64,000 bases of DNA from an uncultured Microbacterium sp. (GTDB lineage: Bacteria; Actinomycetota; Actinomycetes; Actinomycetales; Microbacteriaceae): NCBI GenBank assembly GCA_913774845.1, contig CAJYJO010000013.1, positions 124,001 to 188,000 on the forward strand, read 5' to 3'. Positions 35,493 through 45,798 of the stretch are shown in pieces. How positions within the stretch are numbered: position 1 is the stretch's first letter; every line of letters starts with the position of its first letter. The notes under the pieces were generated by a model. It was not told where the DNA came from and did no database searches. It saw only the letters and a program-made list of their open reading frames with translations. The position numbers and the translations under genes were made by a program.

Positions 35493-36893
35493 CTACCCCC
35501 GCGCCCGCGCGCGCACCCGCGTCACGCTCGACAGCGTCGCGCGCACCGGCTGGCCGAGGTAGATGCCGAGCGACGCGCCCACGGCCAGGGCGATGCCGAT
35601 CGTCGCCGCGCCGGCGAGCGTCGTGACGCCGGTCATGAGCACCGCGGCGTCGTCGCCGGACTCCACGATCCCGAGCAGACCGCGGAACACCGCCGCACCG
35701 GGCACGAGCGGGAGGATCGCCGCGGTTGTGATCGCGACCGAGGGGACGTGCAGCCGGTACGCCACGACGATGCCGGCGAAACTGCCGACGAACGCGCCCA
35801 CGCCGCTGGCCGCGGCCACCTCGAAGCCGATGCCCGTCGCGGCGACGTATCCGGCCCAGGCCACCAGGCTGAGAGCGGCGCTGACCACGACGATGCGCGC
35901 GCCCGCGCCGTTATAGACCGCCACGGCGATCGCGATCACCGCGGCGCCGACGAACTGCACCGACACGGGCCCGAGCGGCAGCGCGTTCGACGGCGGCGAC
36001 ATGCCCAGCCCGATCACACGCACCGTCTCGAGACCGGCGAGGATGCCCAGCACGACCCCGAGCGTCTGCGTGGTCAGTTCGAGGATGCGTCCCGTGGCCG
36101 TCAGGGCGAAGCCGTCGATGGCATCCTGGGCCGCCCCGACCACGGTGAGTCCCGCGAGCATCAGCACGATCCCGGATGCCACGATCACCGACGGTCGGAT
36201 CGCGGCGGCCGCATCGAGACCGGTGTAGCGCAGCAGGGGCGACAGTGCGGCGAAGACGGTGAGGACGAACCCGCCGGCGATCTGCGCGAAGAAGTAGGGC
36301 ACCCTCGCGCGTGCCATCACGTACTGCGTCGTCGCGGCGAGGGCCGCGGCGAGGAACGACAGCACGAGGGCGAGCCAGTTCGCCCCGAACATGATCGCCA
36401 CACCCGCGGCGAGCGAGGCCTGCGAGGCGATGACGATCGGCGGGCGGTACCGGAACGGCAGACGCCGGATGGCGCGGCAGCGCGCGATCGCGTCGTCGAG
36501 GGCCAGCCCGCCGGTGATCTCGGTGACCAGGGCCTGCAGACGCTGCAGCTTGGCGTGATCGGGGACCGAGCCGCGCACGACCCGCAGCAGCGTCGTCGGG
36601 TGGCTCGCTCCCGGACGGCTGTGCGCGATCGTGATCGAGTTGTACGTCACGTCGACGTGCACCGGATCGAGCCCGTACGCCCCGCACACCCGCACGATCG
36701 TCAGCGTCACCTCGTTGGCCGGGGCGCCGACGACGAGCATCGTCTCGCCGATGCGGATGGCGAGGTCGAGGATGCGGGTGGCGAGCGCCTCGTCGATGAC
36801 GGGCAGCAGCGTCGTGTCGAGCGACGTCGCCTCGTCGTCGGTGTGGACGAGTCGTCGCAGCGACGTCAGCCATTGACCGGGGGAGAGCGGCAT
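35493..36893 (-). CDS. thrE: Threonine/serine exporter, ThrE family
   Basis: A 466-residue membrane protein. The N-terminal cytoplasmic domain ([41 protein letters not shown], about residues 35-150) is the ThrE amphipathic part, followed by ten or so membrane helices (DUF1212 plus DUF3815 halves fused, as in Corynebacterium ThrE). It exports threonine and serine. It is divergent from lysC, the first gene of the aspartate-family pathway that leads to threonine; the juxtaposition may be meaningful. Confidence 0.9.
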   Translation of the reverse strand: MPLSPGQWLTSLRRLVHTDDEATSLDTTLLPVIDEALATRILDLAIRIGETMLVVGAPANEVTLTIVRVCGAYGLDPVHVDVTYNSITIAHSRPGASHPTTLLRVVRGSVPDHAKLQRLQALVTEITGGLALDDAIARCRAIRRLPFRYRPPIVIASQASLAAGVAIMFGANWLALVLSFLAAALAATTQYVMARARVPYFFAQIAGGFVLTVFAALSPLLRYTGLDAAAAIRPSVIVASGIVLMLAGLTVVGAAQDAIDGFALTATGRILELTTQTLGVVLGILAGLETVRVIGLGMSPPSNALPLGPVSVQFVGAAVIAIAVAVYNGAGARIVVVSAALSLVAWAGYVAATGIGFEVAAASGVGAFVGSFAGIVVAYRLHVPSVAITTAAILPLVPGAAVFRGLLGIVESGDDAAVLMTGVTTLAGAATIGIALAVGASLGIYLGQPVRATLSSVTRVRARARG

Positions 36894-36929
36894 GCGGATC
36901 GCTCCAGGGGGAGGGGGTGGAACCCCACG

Positions 36930-36935
36930 ATCCTA
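36930..36935 (-). promoter_or_regulatory. -10 hexamer TAGGAT of thrE
   Basis: Minus-strand TAGGAT 36 nt upstream of the thrE ATG. Confidence 0.5.
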
Positions 36936-36985
36936 GCCGCGTGCCGCTGCGCGTTCGCATGACGGGGCGGGAATGCGGGCGCCCC

Positions 36986-36991
36986 TAGGAT
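36986..36991 (+). promoter_or_regulatory. -10 hexamer TAGGAT of lysC
   Basis: TAGGAT in GCCCCTAGGATGATCC, 70 nt before the lysC ATG; divergent from the thrE promoter about 50 bp away. Confidence 0.5.
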
Positions 36992-37061
36992 GATCCTCGG
37001 GCGCGACACGAGCGCCGGCGTCGTGGCATCCCGACGCACGACCCCTCCGGGAGTTCTCCTC

Positions 37062-38348
37062 ATGGCTCTGATCGTCCAGAAGTACGGCGGTTCCTCCGTC
37101 GCCGACGCCGAGAGCATCAAGCGCGTCGCCAAGCGCATCGTCGACACCCGCCGCGCCGGCCACGAGGTCGTCGTCGCCGTCAGCGCCATGGGCGACACCA
37201 CCGACGAGCTGCTCGACCTCGCCGGTCAGGTCGCGCCCATGCCGGCTCCGCGCGAGCTCGACATGCTGCTGTCGTCGGGCGAGCGCATCTCGATGGCGCT
37301 GCTGGCCATGGCGATCCACTCGATGGGCTTCGAGGCCCGTTCCTTCACCGGCAGCCAGGCCGGCATGATCACGGATGCCACGCACGGCGCGGCCCGCATC
37401 GTCGACGTCACGCCGGTGCGCCTGCGCGAGGCGCTCGACGAGGGCGCGATCGTCATCGTCGCTGGCTTCCAGGGTTTCAACCGCGACACCCGCGACATCA
37501 CGACGCTCGGTCGCGGCGGCTCCGACACCACCGCCGTCGCGCTCGCCGCGGCGCTGAACGCCGACGTCTGCGAGATCTACAGCGACGTCGACGGCATCTT
37601 CACCGCCGATCCCCGCGTGGTGCCGTTGGCGCGCAAGCTCGAGCGCGTGGGCAGCGAAGAGATGCTCGAACTCGCCGCCAACGGCGCGAAGGTGCTCTAC
37701 ATCCGCGCGGTCGAGTACGCGCGGCGCCACGGCGTGCTCATCCACGCCCGCTCCACGTTCAGCTCGAGCGAGGGCACCTGGGTGCTCGACTCCTCGAAGA
37801 CCTCCCCCCTCGTCCCCGAAAGAGAAGCCATGGAAGAGCCCATCGTCGCCGGCGTCGCCACCGACCTCAGCCAGGCGAAGATCACCGTCATCGGCGTCCC
37901 CGACGTCCCCGGCAAAGCCGCCGACATCTTCAAGATCGTCGCGAAGTCGGGCGCGAACGTCGACATGATCGTGCAGAACGTCTCGGCCGCGGCCACCAGC
38001 CGCACCGATATCTCGTTCACCCTCCCCAAGACCGACGCCGCGACGGCGCTCAAGGCGCTCGCCGGCGAGCAGTCCGAGGTCGGGTTCGAGAGCCTCGTGC
38101 ACGACGACCAGATCGGCAAGCTGTCGGTCGTCGGCGCGGGGATGCGTACCCACTCGGGCGTCTCGGCCACCCTGTTCGAGGCGTTGAGCCTGGCCGGGGT
38201 CAACATCGAGATGATCTCGACGTCCGAGATCCGTATCTCGGTGGTCGTGCGCGGCGTCGACCTCGCCGAGGCCGCGCGTCTGGTGCACACCGCCTACGGT
38301 CTCGACGGCGACGCCGAGGCCACCGTGCACGCCGGCACCGGGCGCTGA
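37062..38348 (+). CDS. lysC: Aspartate kinase
   Basis: A 428-residue enzyme that phosphorylates L-aspartate, the first step to lysine, threonine, methionine and diaminopimelate. Kinase motifs: [60 protein letters not shown], and [16 protein letters not shown]. Two C-terminal ACT domains (about 265-425; [40 protein letters not shown]) give feedback control by lysine and threonine in relatives. An internal start for a separate regulatory beta subunit is possible but not evident. The usual partner asd lies 3 kb downstream, not adjacent. Confidence 0.97.
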   Translation: MALIVQKYGGSSVADAESIKRVAKRIVDTRRAGHEVVVAVSAMGDTTDELLDLAGQVAPMPAPRELDMLLSSGERISMALLAMAIHSMGFEARSFTGSQAGMITDATHGAARIVDVTPVRLREALDEGAIVIVAGFQGFNRDTRDITTLGRGGSDTTAVALAAALNADVCEIYSDVDGIFTADPRVVPLARKLERVGSEEMLELAANGAKVLYIRAVEYARRHGVLIHARSTFSSSEGTWVLDSSKTSPLVPEREAMEEPIVAGVATDLSQAKITVIGVPDVPGKAADIFKIVAKSGANVDMIVQNVSAAATSRTDISFTLPKTDAATALKALAGEQSEVGFESLVHDDQIGKLSVVGAGMRTHSGVSATLFEALSLAGVNIEMISTSEIRISVVVRGVDLAEAARLVHTAYGLDGDAEATVHAGTGR

Positions 38349-38532
38349 CGCGCCCGCCTGCCGTCTCCGTCGCGACGGGGAGGGTCGTGGCCCCGTCGGC
38401 CGATGCTCTTGCCGGAAACGGCGGCGGAGGCGTCGACGGATCGTTCGAGGACCCTGCCCGGATCAGTGAGCCGGCGCCCTCGAGAGCCGGTTTCCCGCGC
38501 CCGGGAGGACGACTGCCTCGCTGATCGTCCGC

Positions 38533-39879
38533 TCAGCGCAGATCGCGCTGCCCGGGTCGTCCGGTCCACCCATCGGTGGCGAGATGACCGTCGGAGGAGA
38601 CGGGGACGCCCGTCGACCGCTGCTTCTCGGCGGTATCGGCGTCGGGAACGAGGTCGGGGAGTCGACCTCCCGAGAACGCCCACAGCACGACGTAGAGCGT
38701 TCCCCCGACGATGGCGAGCGCTGCCAGGACGAGCCCCGCGACGATCGCCGGGGACAGGATCACCATCAGCACCGGGAAGACCGCCACCGTCCTGGGCAGA
38801 CGCCCCCGCGGAATGAGTTGGAAGATCGCGACGAGGACCGACGCCCCGTACGCGCTCGCCAGGCCGAGCAGCAGACCGACTGTTCCGACCGGATCCCCGG
38901 CGCTCGCGTACAGGACCAGACCTATCGCGGTGAGGACGAGCGTCCCGGCGATCAGGAGCGCGGCGCCCATCGAGAGGGCGCCACGGCTCATCCGCGACTC
39001 GACGATCGGATGCAGCAGCTTCCCGAGCTCGCGGCGCACGCGGAGGGACCACACGAGAATCGCGGTCGCGCCGATGAACCAGGTCAGGACCTGCACCAGC
39101 ACGCCGAGGCCGGGGCTGAGACCGATGTCGATGCGCCACCCCAGCAGGCCGCGGGAGACGACGCACAGCGCGGCGATGAAGAGCGACATGACCCCGACGA
39201 TCGCCGCGGGGAGCAGGAGGACGCGGCTGCTCGCGAGCTCGAACAGGGCTTCGTTCTCGCCATCGGCGTCGGGAGAACGAGACGTCCGGCGGGCGGCGTC
39301 GATGAGATCGTGCACCGGCTGGCGGCGGGCGCCCATGAGGGTCAGCAGATCCCGGCCGTGTTCGTGTTGGGGGTCGATCCTCAGCGCTTCGTGTACGGCG
39401 GCCCGGGCGTCGCGGGCTCGTCCGGCGCTCCACAGCTGCGCCGCGTGCGCCAGGATCACAGCGGGGTCGTCGGGGGCGATCTCGCGTGCACGACGCGTGG
39501 CGGGAAGACCCTCGGCGGCGCGGCCCAGCGTCGACGTGACCGACGCGAACGTCATCAGAGCGGTGAGCGACTCAGCGTCGAGGGAGCGCAGACGCCGCGC
39601 CGCGGAGATCGCGTCGTCGGCCGCGCCGAGATGGGCCTGTGCCAGGGCGTGCAGTCTCCACGCCCACTCGGAGTCGGGGAAAGCGGCGATGGCCTCTGCC
39701 GCGTGCGGGGCGAGATCGTCCCAGCGATCGAGCTGCAGGAGGGCCTCTCCGACGAGGCGGTGTGCGTCGTCGCTCCCCGGGTCTCGGGCGAGGACCGCCC
39801 CGGCTTCGCGTAAGGCCTGCTCGGGGCGGCCGAGGGCGAGGAGACCATCGACACGATCGAGCGCCGCCTGATCGCTCAC
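38533..39879 (-). CDS. TPR-repeat membrane protein paired with an AAA+ ATPase
   Basis: A 448-residue protein. Residues about 1-200 are TPR-like helical repeats (LLALGRPEQALREAGAVLARDPGSDDAHRLVGEALLQ and further copies). The C-terminal half has five or six membrane helices (about 240-420). The GTG at 39879 overlaps the stop of the AAA+ gene in GTGA; an in-frame ATG 31 codons upstream lies inside that gene and is unlikely. Specific function unknown. The TPR part may recruit substrates or dock the ATPase, whose own N-terminus also looks TPR-like. Confidence 0.8.
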   Translation of the reverse strand: MSDQAALDRVDGLLALGRPEQALREAGAVLARDPGSDDAHRLVGEALLQLDRWDDLAPHAAEAIAAFPDSEWAWRLHALAQAHLGAADDAISAARRLRSLDAESLTALMTFASVTSTLGRAAEGLPATRRAREIAPDDPAVILAHAAQLWSAGRARDARAAVHEALRIDPQHEHGRDLLTLMGARRQPVHDLIDAARRTSRSPDADGENEALFELASSRVLLLPAAIVGVMSLFIAALCVVSRGLLGWRIDIGLSPGLGVLVQVLTWFIGATAILVWSLRVRRELGKLLHPIVESRMSRGALSMGAALLIAGTLVLTAIGLVLYASAGDPVGTVGLLLGLASAYGASVLVAIFQLIPRGRLPRTVAVFPVLMVILSPAIVAGLVLAALAIVGGTLYVVLWAFSGGRLPDLVPDADTAEKQRSTGVPVSSDGHLATDGWTGRPGQRDLR

Positions 39880-41204
39880 AGTCGGTGCACGCTCTGCAGG
39901 TACTCGCGCAGTTGGGCGAACGTTCCGTCGTCTTCGCCGAAGCGCACGACGTTGCGCGCCGACTCCAGCCACGGGCCCGTCGACGGGTTCGTCTGCGCGA
40001 TCCCGTGCCGCAGGTCGTCCATTCCGATCAGTCGAACCGATCCGCTGCGTGCGCTGTCGAGGAGGGCGTTCTCGCTGGCCATCTCGCAGACGTAGGCGAT
40101 GTCGGCGCCGCTGTATCCCTCGGTGTTTCGCGCGAGTTCGGCGAGGTCGACGCCCTCGACCGGGCGTCGCGCGAGGTGGTGGCGGAAGATGGCGCGTCGC
40201 GCCTCGTCGTCGGGCGGCAGCACGAGTACCGTACGGTCGAGACGTCCGGGGCGTCGCAGCGCCGGATCGATGTCCCAGGGCTGGTTCGTGGCGGCGAGGA
40301 CGAACACGCCTTCGTTCTGGCTGGCGACGCCGTCGAGCTCCTCCAACAGCGCCACGACGACGCCGCGCAGACCGCTGTGTCGAGCCAGCGAGCGCCGCTG
40401 TCCGAGGGCGTCGAGTTCGTCGAGGAAGATGACCGTCGGCGCGTCACGCCGAGCGAGCTGGAACAGCTCGCGGACGTTGTGCTCGCTGTTGCCCGTGTAC
40501 TGATCGAGGATGTCGCTGATCCCCACGGTCAGGAACGATGCGCCGAGCTCGCCCGCGATGGCACGAGCGAGGAAGGTCTTGCCGCAGCCCGGCGGACCGT
40601 ACATGAGCAGCCCGCCGCGCAGGCTCTTCCCGTACAGGGCCCGTAGCTCGGGGTTGCGCAAGGGGGCGAGGAACGCGGCGTTCAGACGCTCTTTGACCTC
40701 GCGCATACCGCCGACGTCGGCGAGCGTCGTCGTGGGGCGCTGCAGGTCGTGCTCGTCGAAGGCGGGGCCGTCGGCGCCGTCGACGAACGCCGGTCGAGCG
40801 ATGTGGTGCACCTCGTTCTCGGCGGCCGTCCAGTCGAAGCCGCCCGTGGTGTGCGCATCCGGATTCGACGCCGGTGCCGTCGGGGGAGTCGCCGGCGCGA
40901 TCGGCGGGCCGACGGGCGGAGGGAAGGCCGATGCATCGACCGCGTGTGCGCTCTCAGCCCCGGTCGGGGGCGTCGGCCCCACGAGAGCGCGCGTCATGAA
41001 CTCACGCGCCCGGATCTCGTCGGGGGAGCGCGACAGGACGGTGCTCGCTTCGGCGATTGCGCGATCGGTCTCGCCGCGTTCGAGAAGCTGCGCAGCCAGG
41101 TGCAGTCGCAGCTCGATGTCGTCGGGTGCGGCCTCGACCGCGCGACGCAGGGCGTCGATGAGGGGGTCGTCCACGGGTGTCCTCTCGGCGGGTGTCGCGT
41201 CCAT
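39876..41204 (-). CDS. AAA+ ATPase of the Cdc48/FtsH-like class with TPR-like N-terminus
   Basis: A 442-residue protein. The N-terminal about 75 residues form a TPR-like pair of helices (IELRLHLAAQLLERGETDRAIAEA), then a Pro-rich linker. The AAA+ domain runs from about 165: Walker A LLMYGPPGCGKTFLARAIA, Walker B VIFLDELDALGQRR, sensor and arginine fingers in ATNQPWDIDPALRRPGRLDR, and a lid with NTEGYSGADIAYVCEMASENAL. It has no protease domain, so it is an unfoldase or remodelling ATPase. With its membrane partner it forms a two-gene unit lying antisense between lysC and asd. Confidence 0.85.
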   Translation of the reverse strand: MDATPAERTPVDDPLIDALRRAVEAAPDDIELRLHLAAQLLERGETDRAIAEASTVLSRSPDEIRAREFMTRALVGPTPPTGAESAHAVDASAFPPPVGPPIAPATPPTAPASNPDAHTTGGFDWTAAENEVHHIARPAFVDGADGPAFDEHDLQRPTTTLADVGGMREVKERLNAAFLAPLRNPELRALYGKSLRGGLLMYGPPGCGKTFLARAIAGELGASFLTVGISDILDQYTGNSEHNVRELFQLARRDAPTVIFLDELDALGQRRSLARHSGLRGVVVALLEELDGVASQNEGVFVLAATNQPWDIDPALRRPGRLDRTVLVLPPDDEARRAIFRHHLARRPVEGVDLAELARNTEGYSGADIAYVCEMASENALLDSARSGSVRLIGMDDLRHGIAQTNPSTGPWLESARNVVRFGEDDGTFAQLREYLQSVHRL

Positions 41205-41358
41205 TCTCGATCACTCCGCCGACATCGGAGGATCGCCTGTGGAATCCGCCCCGTTCCGGTCGGGGGGAAGACGACGTATTCCGGTCGATCTTCGGCGCTG
41301 AAGCGCCGAACCGCCCGTTGTGTGTCGGTGCCGATGACGACGCCCGCTATCGCCGCGC

Positions 41359-41364
41359 TAGTCT
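41359..41364 (+). promoter_or_regulatory. -10 hexamer TAGTCT of asd
   Basis: TAGTCT in CGCGCTAGTCTGACC, 57 nt before the asd ATG, in the 216-bp gap shared with the divergent AAA+ gene. Confidence 0.45.
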
Positions 41365-41366
41365 GA

Positions 41367-42491
<1,125 letters not shown>

Positions 42492-42496
42492 CCGAA

Positions 42497-42543
42497 AGGT
42501 GTCTCGACATCGAACCGCTGGTTCTCTTGATGTCGAGACACCT
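42497..42543. promoter_or_regulatory. Perfect 15-bp inverted repeat between asd and mqo
   Basis: AGGTGTCTCGACATC (42497-42511) and GATGTCGAGACACCT (42529-42543) with a 17-bp spacer. Each arm contains a TCTCGACATC-type half that is itself close to palindromic with its flank. The right arm reaches to 14 bp before the mqo -10 hexamer, so it covers the -35 region: a regulator operator is likely. It could also end asd transcription, although no T-run follows. Confidence 0.6.
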
Positions 42544-42556
42544 CACGGCTCGCACC

Positions 42557-42562
42557 TAGAAT
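42557..42562 (+). promoter_or_regulatory. -10 hexamer TAGAAT, leaderless mqo mRNA
   Basis: TAGAAT, 6 nt, then the mqo GTG at 42569, without a ribosome binding site. Confidence 0.65.
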
Positions 42563-42568
42563 CGTTGG

Positions 42569-44044
42569 GTGACTGAAAACGTCGACGTTCTGCTCATCGG
42601 TGGCGGCATCATGTCCGCGACGCTCGGCACGCTGCTGAAAGACCTCCAGCCCGATCTCAAGATCGCGGTCCTCGAGCGCCTCAGCGACGTCGCGCAAGAG
42701 AGCTCGAACGCGTGGAACAACGCGGGCACCGGTCACGCGGCCCTGTGCGAGCTCAACTACATGCCCGAGGGCAAAGACGGGGCGCTCGACCCGGCCAAGG
42801 CCGTCGCGATCAACGAGCAGTTCCAGCAGAGCCGTCAGCTGTGGGCGTCGCTCGTCGCCGAGGGCGTGCTCGACGAGCCGTCGACGTTCATCAACGCGAC
42901 GCCGCACATGACGTTCGTGCGCGGCGAGAAAGACGTCGCCTACCTCCGCAAGCGCTACGAGGTGCTCAAGGAGCAGCCGCTGTTCGCCGGCATCGAGTAC
43001 AGCGAGGACTCCCGCGTCATCAACCAGTGGGCGCCGCTGCTCATGCAGAAGCGTCTGAAGAACGACGAGCCCTTCGCGGCCACGCGCGTCCCCGCCGGCA
43101 CCGACGTCGATTTCGGCTCCCTCACCCGCCAGCTCTTCGCGAACCTGGGTGAGAAGGGCGTCGAAGTCGCCACGAATCACGACGTCAAGAAGCTGAAGAA
43201 GCAGAAAGACGGTTCGTGGCAGGTGTCGTACCGCCACGTCATCGGCGGCACCCCCGGGTCGATCAACGCGAAGTTCGTCTTCGTCGGCGCGGGCGGCTGG
43301 GCGCTCAAGCTCCTGCAGCGCTCGGGGATCCCCGAGATCAAGGGCTACGGCGTCTTCCCGATCGGTGGGCAGTGGCTCAAGACCTCCAACCCGGCGATCG
43401 TCGCCCAGCACCGCGCGAAGGTCTACTCGCAGGCGTCCGTCGGTGCTCCGCCCATGTCGGTGCCGCACCTCGACACGCGCGTCGTCGACGGCGAGGCGGC
43501 GCTGCTGTTCGGGCCGTTCGCCACCTTCAGCCCGAAGTTCCTCAAGAACGGCTCGATGCTCGACATCGTCACCCAGGTGCGCCCCCACAACATCTTCCCG
43601 ATGCTGAAGGTCGCCGTCGACAACCCGAGCCTGATCAAGTACCTCGTCAGCGAGCTGCTGAAGACCCACGCGAAGAAGGTCGACAGCCTGCGCGAGTTCA
43701 TGCCGACCGCGAAAGACGAGGACTGGGAGCTGCTCGACGCCGGACAGCGTGCCCAGGTGATGAAGCGCGACAAGGCCAAGGGCGGCGTGCTCCAATTCGG
43801 CACCGAGGTCGTCACCTCCGCCGACCACTCGATCGCCGGACTCCTCGGTGCCTCCCCGGGTGCCTCGACCGCCGTGTCGATCATGCTCGGCCTCATCAAG
43901 GAGTGCTTCCCCGAGCGCATGGCCGAGTGGGAGCCGCGCCTGCGCGACCTCATCCCGAGCTACGGCGAGACGCTCAACACGCGTCCCGAGATGGCGCGGA
44001 AAGAGCTGGATGCCACCGCTCACGCGCTCGCGATCAACCCCTGA
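42569..44044 (+). CDS. mqo: Malate:quinone oxidoreductase
   Basis: A 491-residue FAD enzyme of the TCA cycle, oxidising malate to oxaloacetate with quinone at the inner membrane face. FAD motif VLLIGGGIMSATLGTLL; the conserved ESSNAWNNAGTGHAALCELNY and SFxFxxATPHMTFVRG-type segment (INATPHMTFVRG) and VFVGAGGWALKLLQRSGIPE mark the family. Length is normal. Preceded by a large inverted repeat that may be an operator. Confidence 0.97.
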   Translation: MTENVDVLLIGGGIMSATLGTLLKDLQPDLKIAVLERLSDVAQESSNAWNNAGTGHAALCELNYMPEGKDGALDPAKAVAINEQFQQSRQLWASLVAEGVLDEPSTFINATPHMTFVRGEKDVAYLRKRYEVLKEQPLFAGIEYSEDSRVINQWAPLLMQKRLKNDEPFAATRVPAGTDVDFGSLTRQLFANLGEKGVEVATNHDVKKLKKQKDGSWQVSYRHVIGGTPGSINAKFVFVGAGGWALKLLQRSGIPEIKGYGVFPIGGQWLKTSNPAIVAQHRAKVYSQASVGAPPMSVPHLDTRVVDGEAALLFGPFATFSPKFLKNGSMLDIVTQVRPHNIFPMLKVAVDNPSLIKYLVSELLKTHAKKVDSLREFMPTAKDEDWELLDAGQRAQVMKRDKAKGGVLQFGTEVVTSADHSIAGLLGASPGASTAVSIMLGLIKECFPERMAEWEPRLRDLIPSYGETLNTRPEMARKELDATAHALAINP

Positions 44045-44051
44045 GTCCCGC

Positions 44052-44657
44052 GTGGCGAAGCTGTACTTCCGCTACGGGGCGATGAACTCGGGCAAGTCCA
44101 CGGCCCTGCTGCAGGCGGCGTACAACTACGAGGAGCGCGGACAGCGCGTGCTGCTCGCCAAGCCCGAGATCGACACGAAGGGCGCCGACCAGATCGAGAG
44201 CCGACTGGGCGTCACCCGTCCGGTCGACTTCCTCGTCGCCGCCGACGACGATCTGCGCGAGGTGTTCCACGCGGCGGCCGGTCACGCCCCGGTGGCCTGC
44301 CTGCTCGTCGACGAGGCACAGTTCTTCACCGCCGGCCAGGTCGATGATCTGCTGCGCATCGCCGTGCTCGACGGCATCCCGGTGCTCGCCTACGGCATCC
44401 GCACCGACTTCCGCACGGAGGCCTTCCCCGGGTCGGCGCGACTCATGGAGATCGCGCACAGCCTGGAGGAGCTCAAGACGATCTGCCGGTGCGGACGGAA
44501 GGCGATCTTCAACGCCCGTCTCGTCGGCGGTCGGTTCGTCTTCGACGGCGACCAGGTCGCGATCGACGAGGGGCAGATCCAGGGCGAGGTCACCTACGAG
44601 TCGATGTGTGCGGCGTGCTACCTGCGCGAATCCGGCGGCCGGCTCGACGGTCGCTGA
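44052..44657 (+). CDS. tdk: Thymidine kinase
   Basis: A 201-residue type II thymidine kinase. P-loop YGAMNSGKSTALLQAAYNYEE, Walker-B-like VACLLVDEAQFFTAGQVDDL, GIRTDFRTEAFPGSARLME, and a zinc-binding set CRCG and CAAC. It phosphorylates thymidine in the salvage pathway. GTG start 7 nt after the mqo stop; probably co-transcribed with mqo. Confidence 0.96.
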   Translation: MAKLYFRYGAMNSGKSTALLQAAYNYEERGQRVLLAKPEIDTKGADQIESRLGVTRPVDFLVAADDDLREVFHAAAGHAPVACLLVDEAQFFTAGQVDDLLRIAVLDGIPVLAYGIRTDFRTEAFPGSARLMEIAHSLEELKTICRCGRKAIFNARLVGGRFVFDGDQVAIDEGQIQGEVTYESMCAACYLRESGGRLDGR

Positions 44658-44694
44658 GACCCTCCGAGCGATCAGCCCCGGCGCTCCCGAGCGA

Positions 44695-44700
44695 TAGCCT
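44695..44700 (+). promoter_or_regulatory. -10 hexamer TAGCCT, leaderless galE mRNA
   Basis: TAGCCT followed by GGAGGC and the ATG at 44707. The 6-nt gap fits the leaderless pattern, though GGAGG could also act as a ribosome binding site on a longer transcript. Confidence 0.5.
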
Positions 44701-44706
44701 GGAGGC

Positions 44707-45735
44707 ATGCGCGTTCTCCTGGCCGGCGGTGCCGGTTACATCGGCACCCATACCGCCGTCGCCCTCCTCGAAGCCGGTCATGACGTCGTCCTCCTCGACG
44801 ACCTGTCCGGAACGCACGCGGTCGCCGCCGAGCGTGTCGAGAAGATCACCGGCAAGCCGGCCCCCCTCATCGTGGGAGACGCCGCCGACGAGGCGGTCGT
44901 CGCCTCGGCGTTCGACGCGCACGGTCCGATCGACGCGATCGTCCACCTCGCCGCCTTCAAGGCCGTCGGCGAATCGACGCAGAAGCCGCTGGAGTACTAC
45001 TCCAACAACCTCGACACGACCTTCGCGCTGCTGCGGGTCGGTATCGCCCGCGGTATCCGGTCGTTCGTGTTCTCGAGCACCGGCACCGTCTACTCCGACC
45101 CGGCCGACCTGCCCTTCACCGAGGAGTCGACGACGAGCGTCGACCTCTCCAACGCGTACAGCAAGTCCAAGCGCATGAACGAGGTCGTGCTCGCCGACGT
45201 GGCGCGCGTGAACCCGAAGCTCAACGTGACGGTGCTGCGGTACTTCAACCCGGTGGGCGCGCACCCGTCGGGTCTGATCGGCGAAGATCCGGCCGGCATC
45301 CCGAACAACCTCATGCCGTACGTCTCGCGCGTCGCGATCGGGTCGCTCGACGAGATCGGCGTCTTCGGCTCCGACTACGACACCCCCGACGGCACGGGCC
45401 TGCGCGACTACATCCACGTCGTCGATCTCGCCGAGGGACACGTCGCCGCCCTCGAGCAGGCGCAGCCGGGCCACCAGGTGTTCAACCTGGGGACGGGGCG
45501 TCCGGTGAGCGTGCTCGAGCTCGTCGCCTCGTTCGAGAAGGCCGTCGGCCACGAGCTGCCGAAGAAGATGCTCGAGCGCCGCCCGGGCGACGTCGCGGCG
45601 ACGTACTGCGACCCGTCCAAGGCCGGCGAGGTGCTCGGATGGCGCACGCGTCTGACGATCGACGACGCCTGCCGGGACTACTGGAACTGGCAGACCACGA
45701 ACCCCGCCGGGTACGCCACGGCCGCCGACGCCTGA
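44707..45735 (+). CDS. galE: UDP-glucose 4-epimerase
   Basis: A 342-residue extended short-chain dehydrogenase. NAD motif LLAGGAGYIGTHTAVAL, HLAAFKAVGES, the catalytic Tyr and Lys in NAYSKSKRMNE, RYFNPVGAHPSG, and DYIHVVDLAEGH. It interconverts UDP-glucose and UDP-galactose for envelope polysaccharides. Stands between tdk and a regulator with its own promoter. Confidence 0.95.
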   Translation: MRVLLAGGAGYIGTHTAVALLEAGHDVVLLDDLSGTHAVAAERVEKITGKPAPLIVGDAADEAVVASAFDAHGPIDAIVHLAAFKAVGESTQKPLEYYSNNLDTTFALLRVGIARGIRSFVFSSTGTVYSDPADLPFTEESTTSVDLSNAYSKSKRMNEVVLADVARVNPKLNVTVLRYFNPVGAHPSGLIGEDPAGIPNNLMPYVSRVAIGSLDEIGVFGSDYDTPDGTGLRDYIHVVDLAEGHVAALEQAQPGHQVFNLGTGRPVSVLELVASFEKAVGHELPKKMLERRPGDVAATYCDPSKAGEVLGWRTRLTIDDACRDYWNWQTTNPAGYATAADA

Positions 45736-45746
45736 CGATCCGCGCG

Positions 45747-45770
45747 TAGGGTGGTGTGGTCCGGCCACAC
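45747..45770 (+). promoter_or_regulatory. FadR-like promoter and operator: TAGGGT then GTGTGG-N5-CCACAC
   Basis: A -10 hexamer TAGGGT (45747-45752) is followed at once by the inverted repeat 45754-45770, whose core TGGTCCGGCCA fits the TGGTN3ACCA-type site of GntR/FadR regulators. It covers the expected transcription start 29 nt before the regulator gene, so autorepression is likely. Confidence 0.6.
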
Positions 45771-45798
45771 CGTCACGACCGGTCGAACGGGGGATGCC

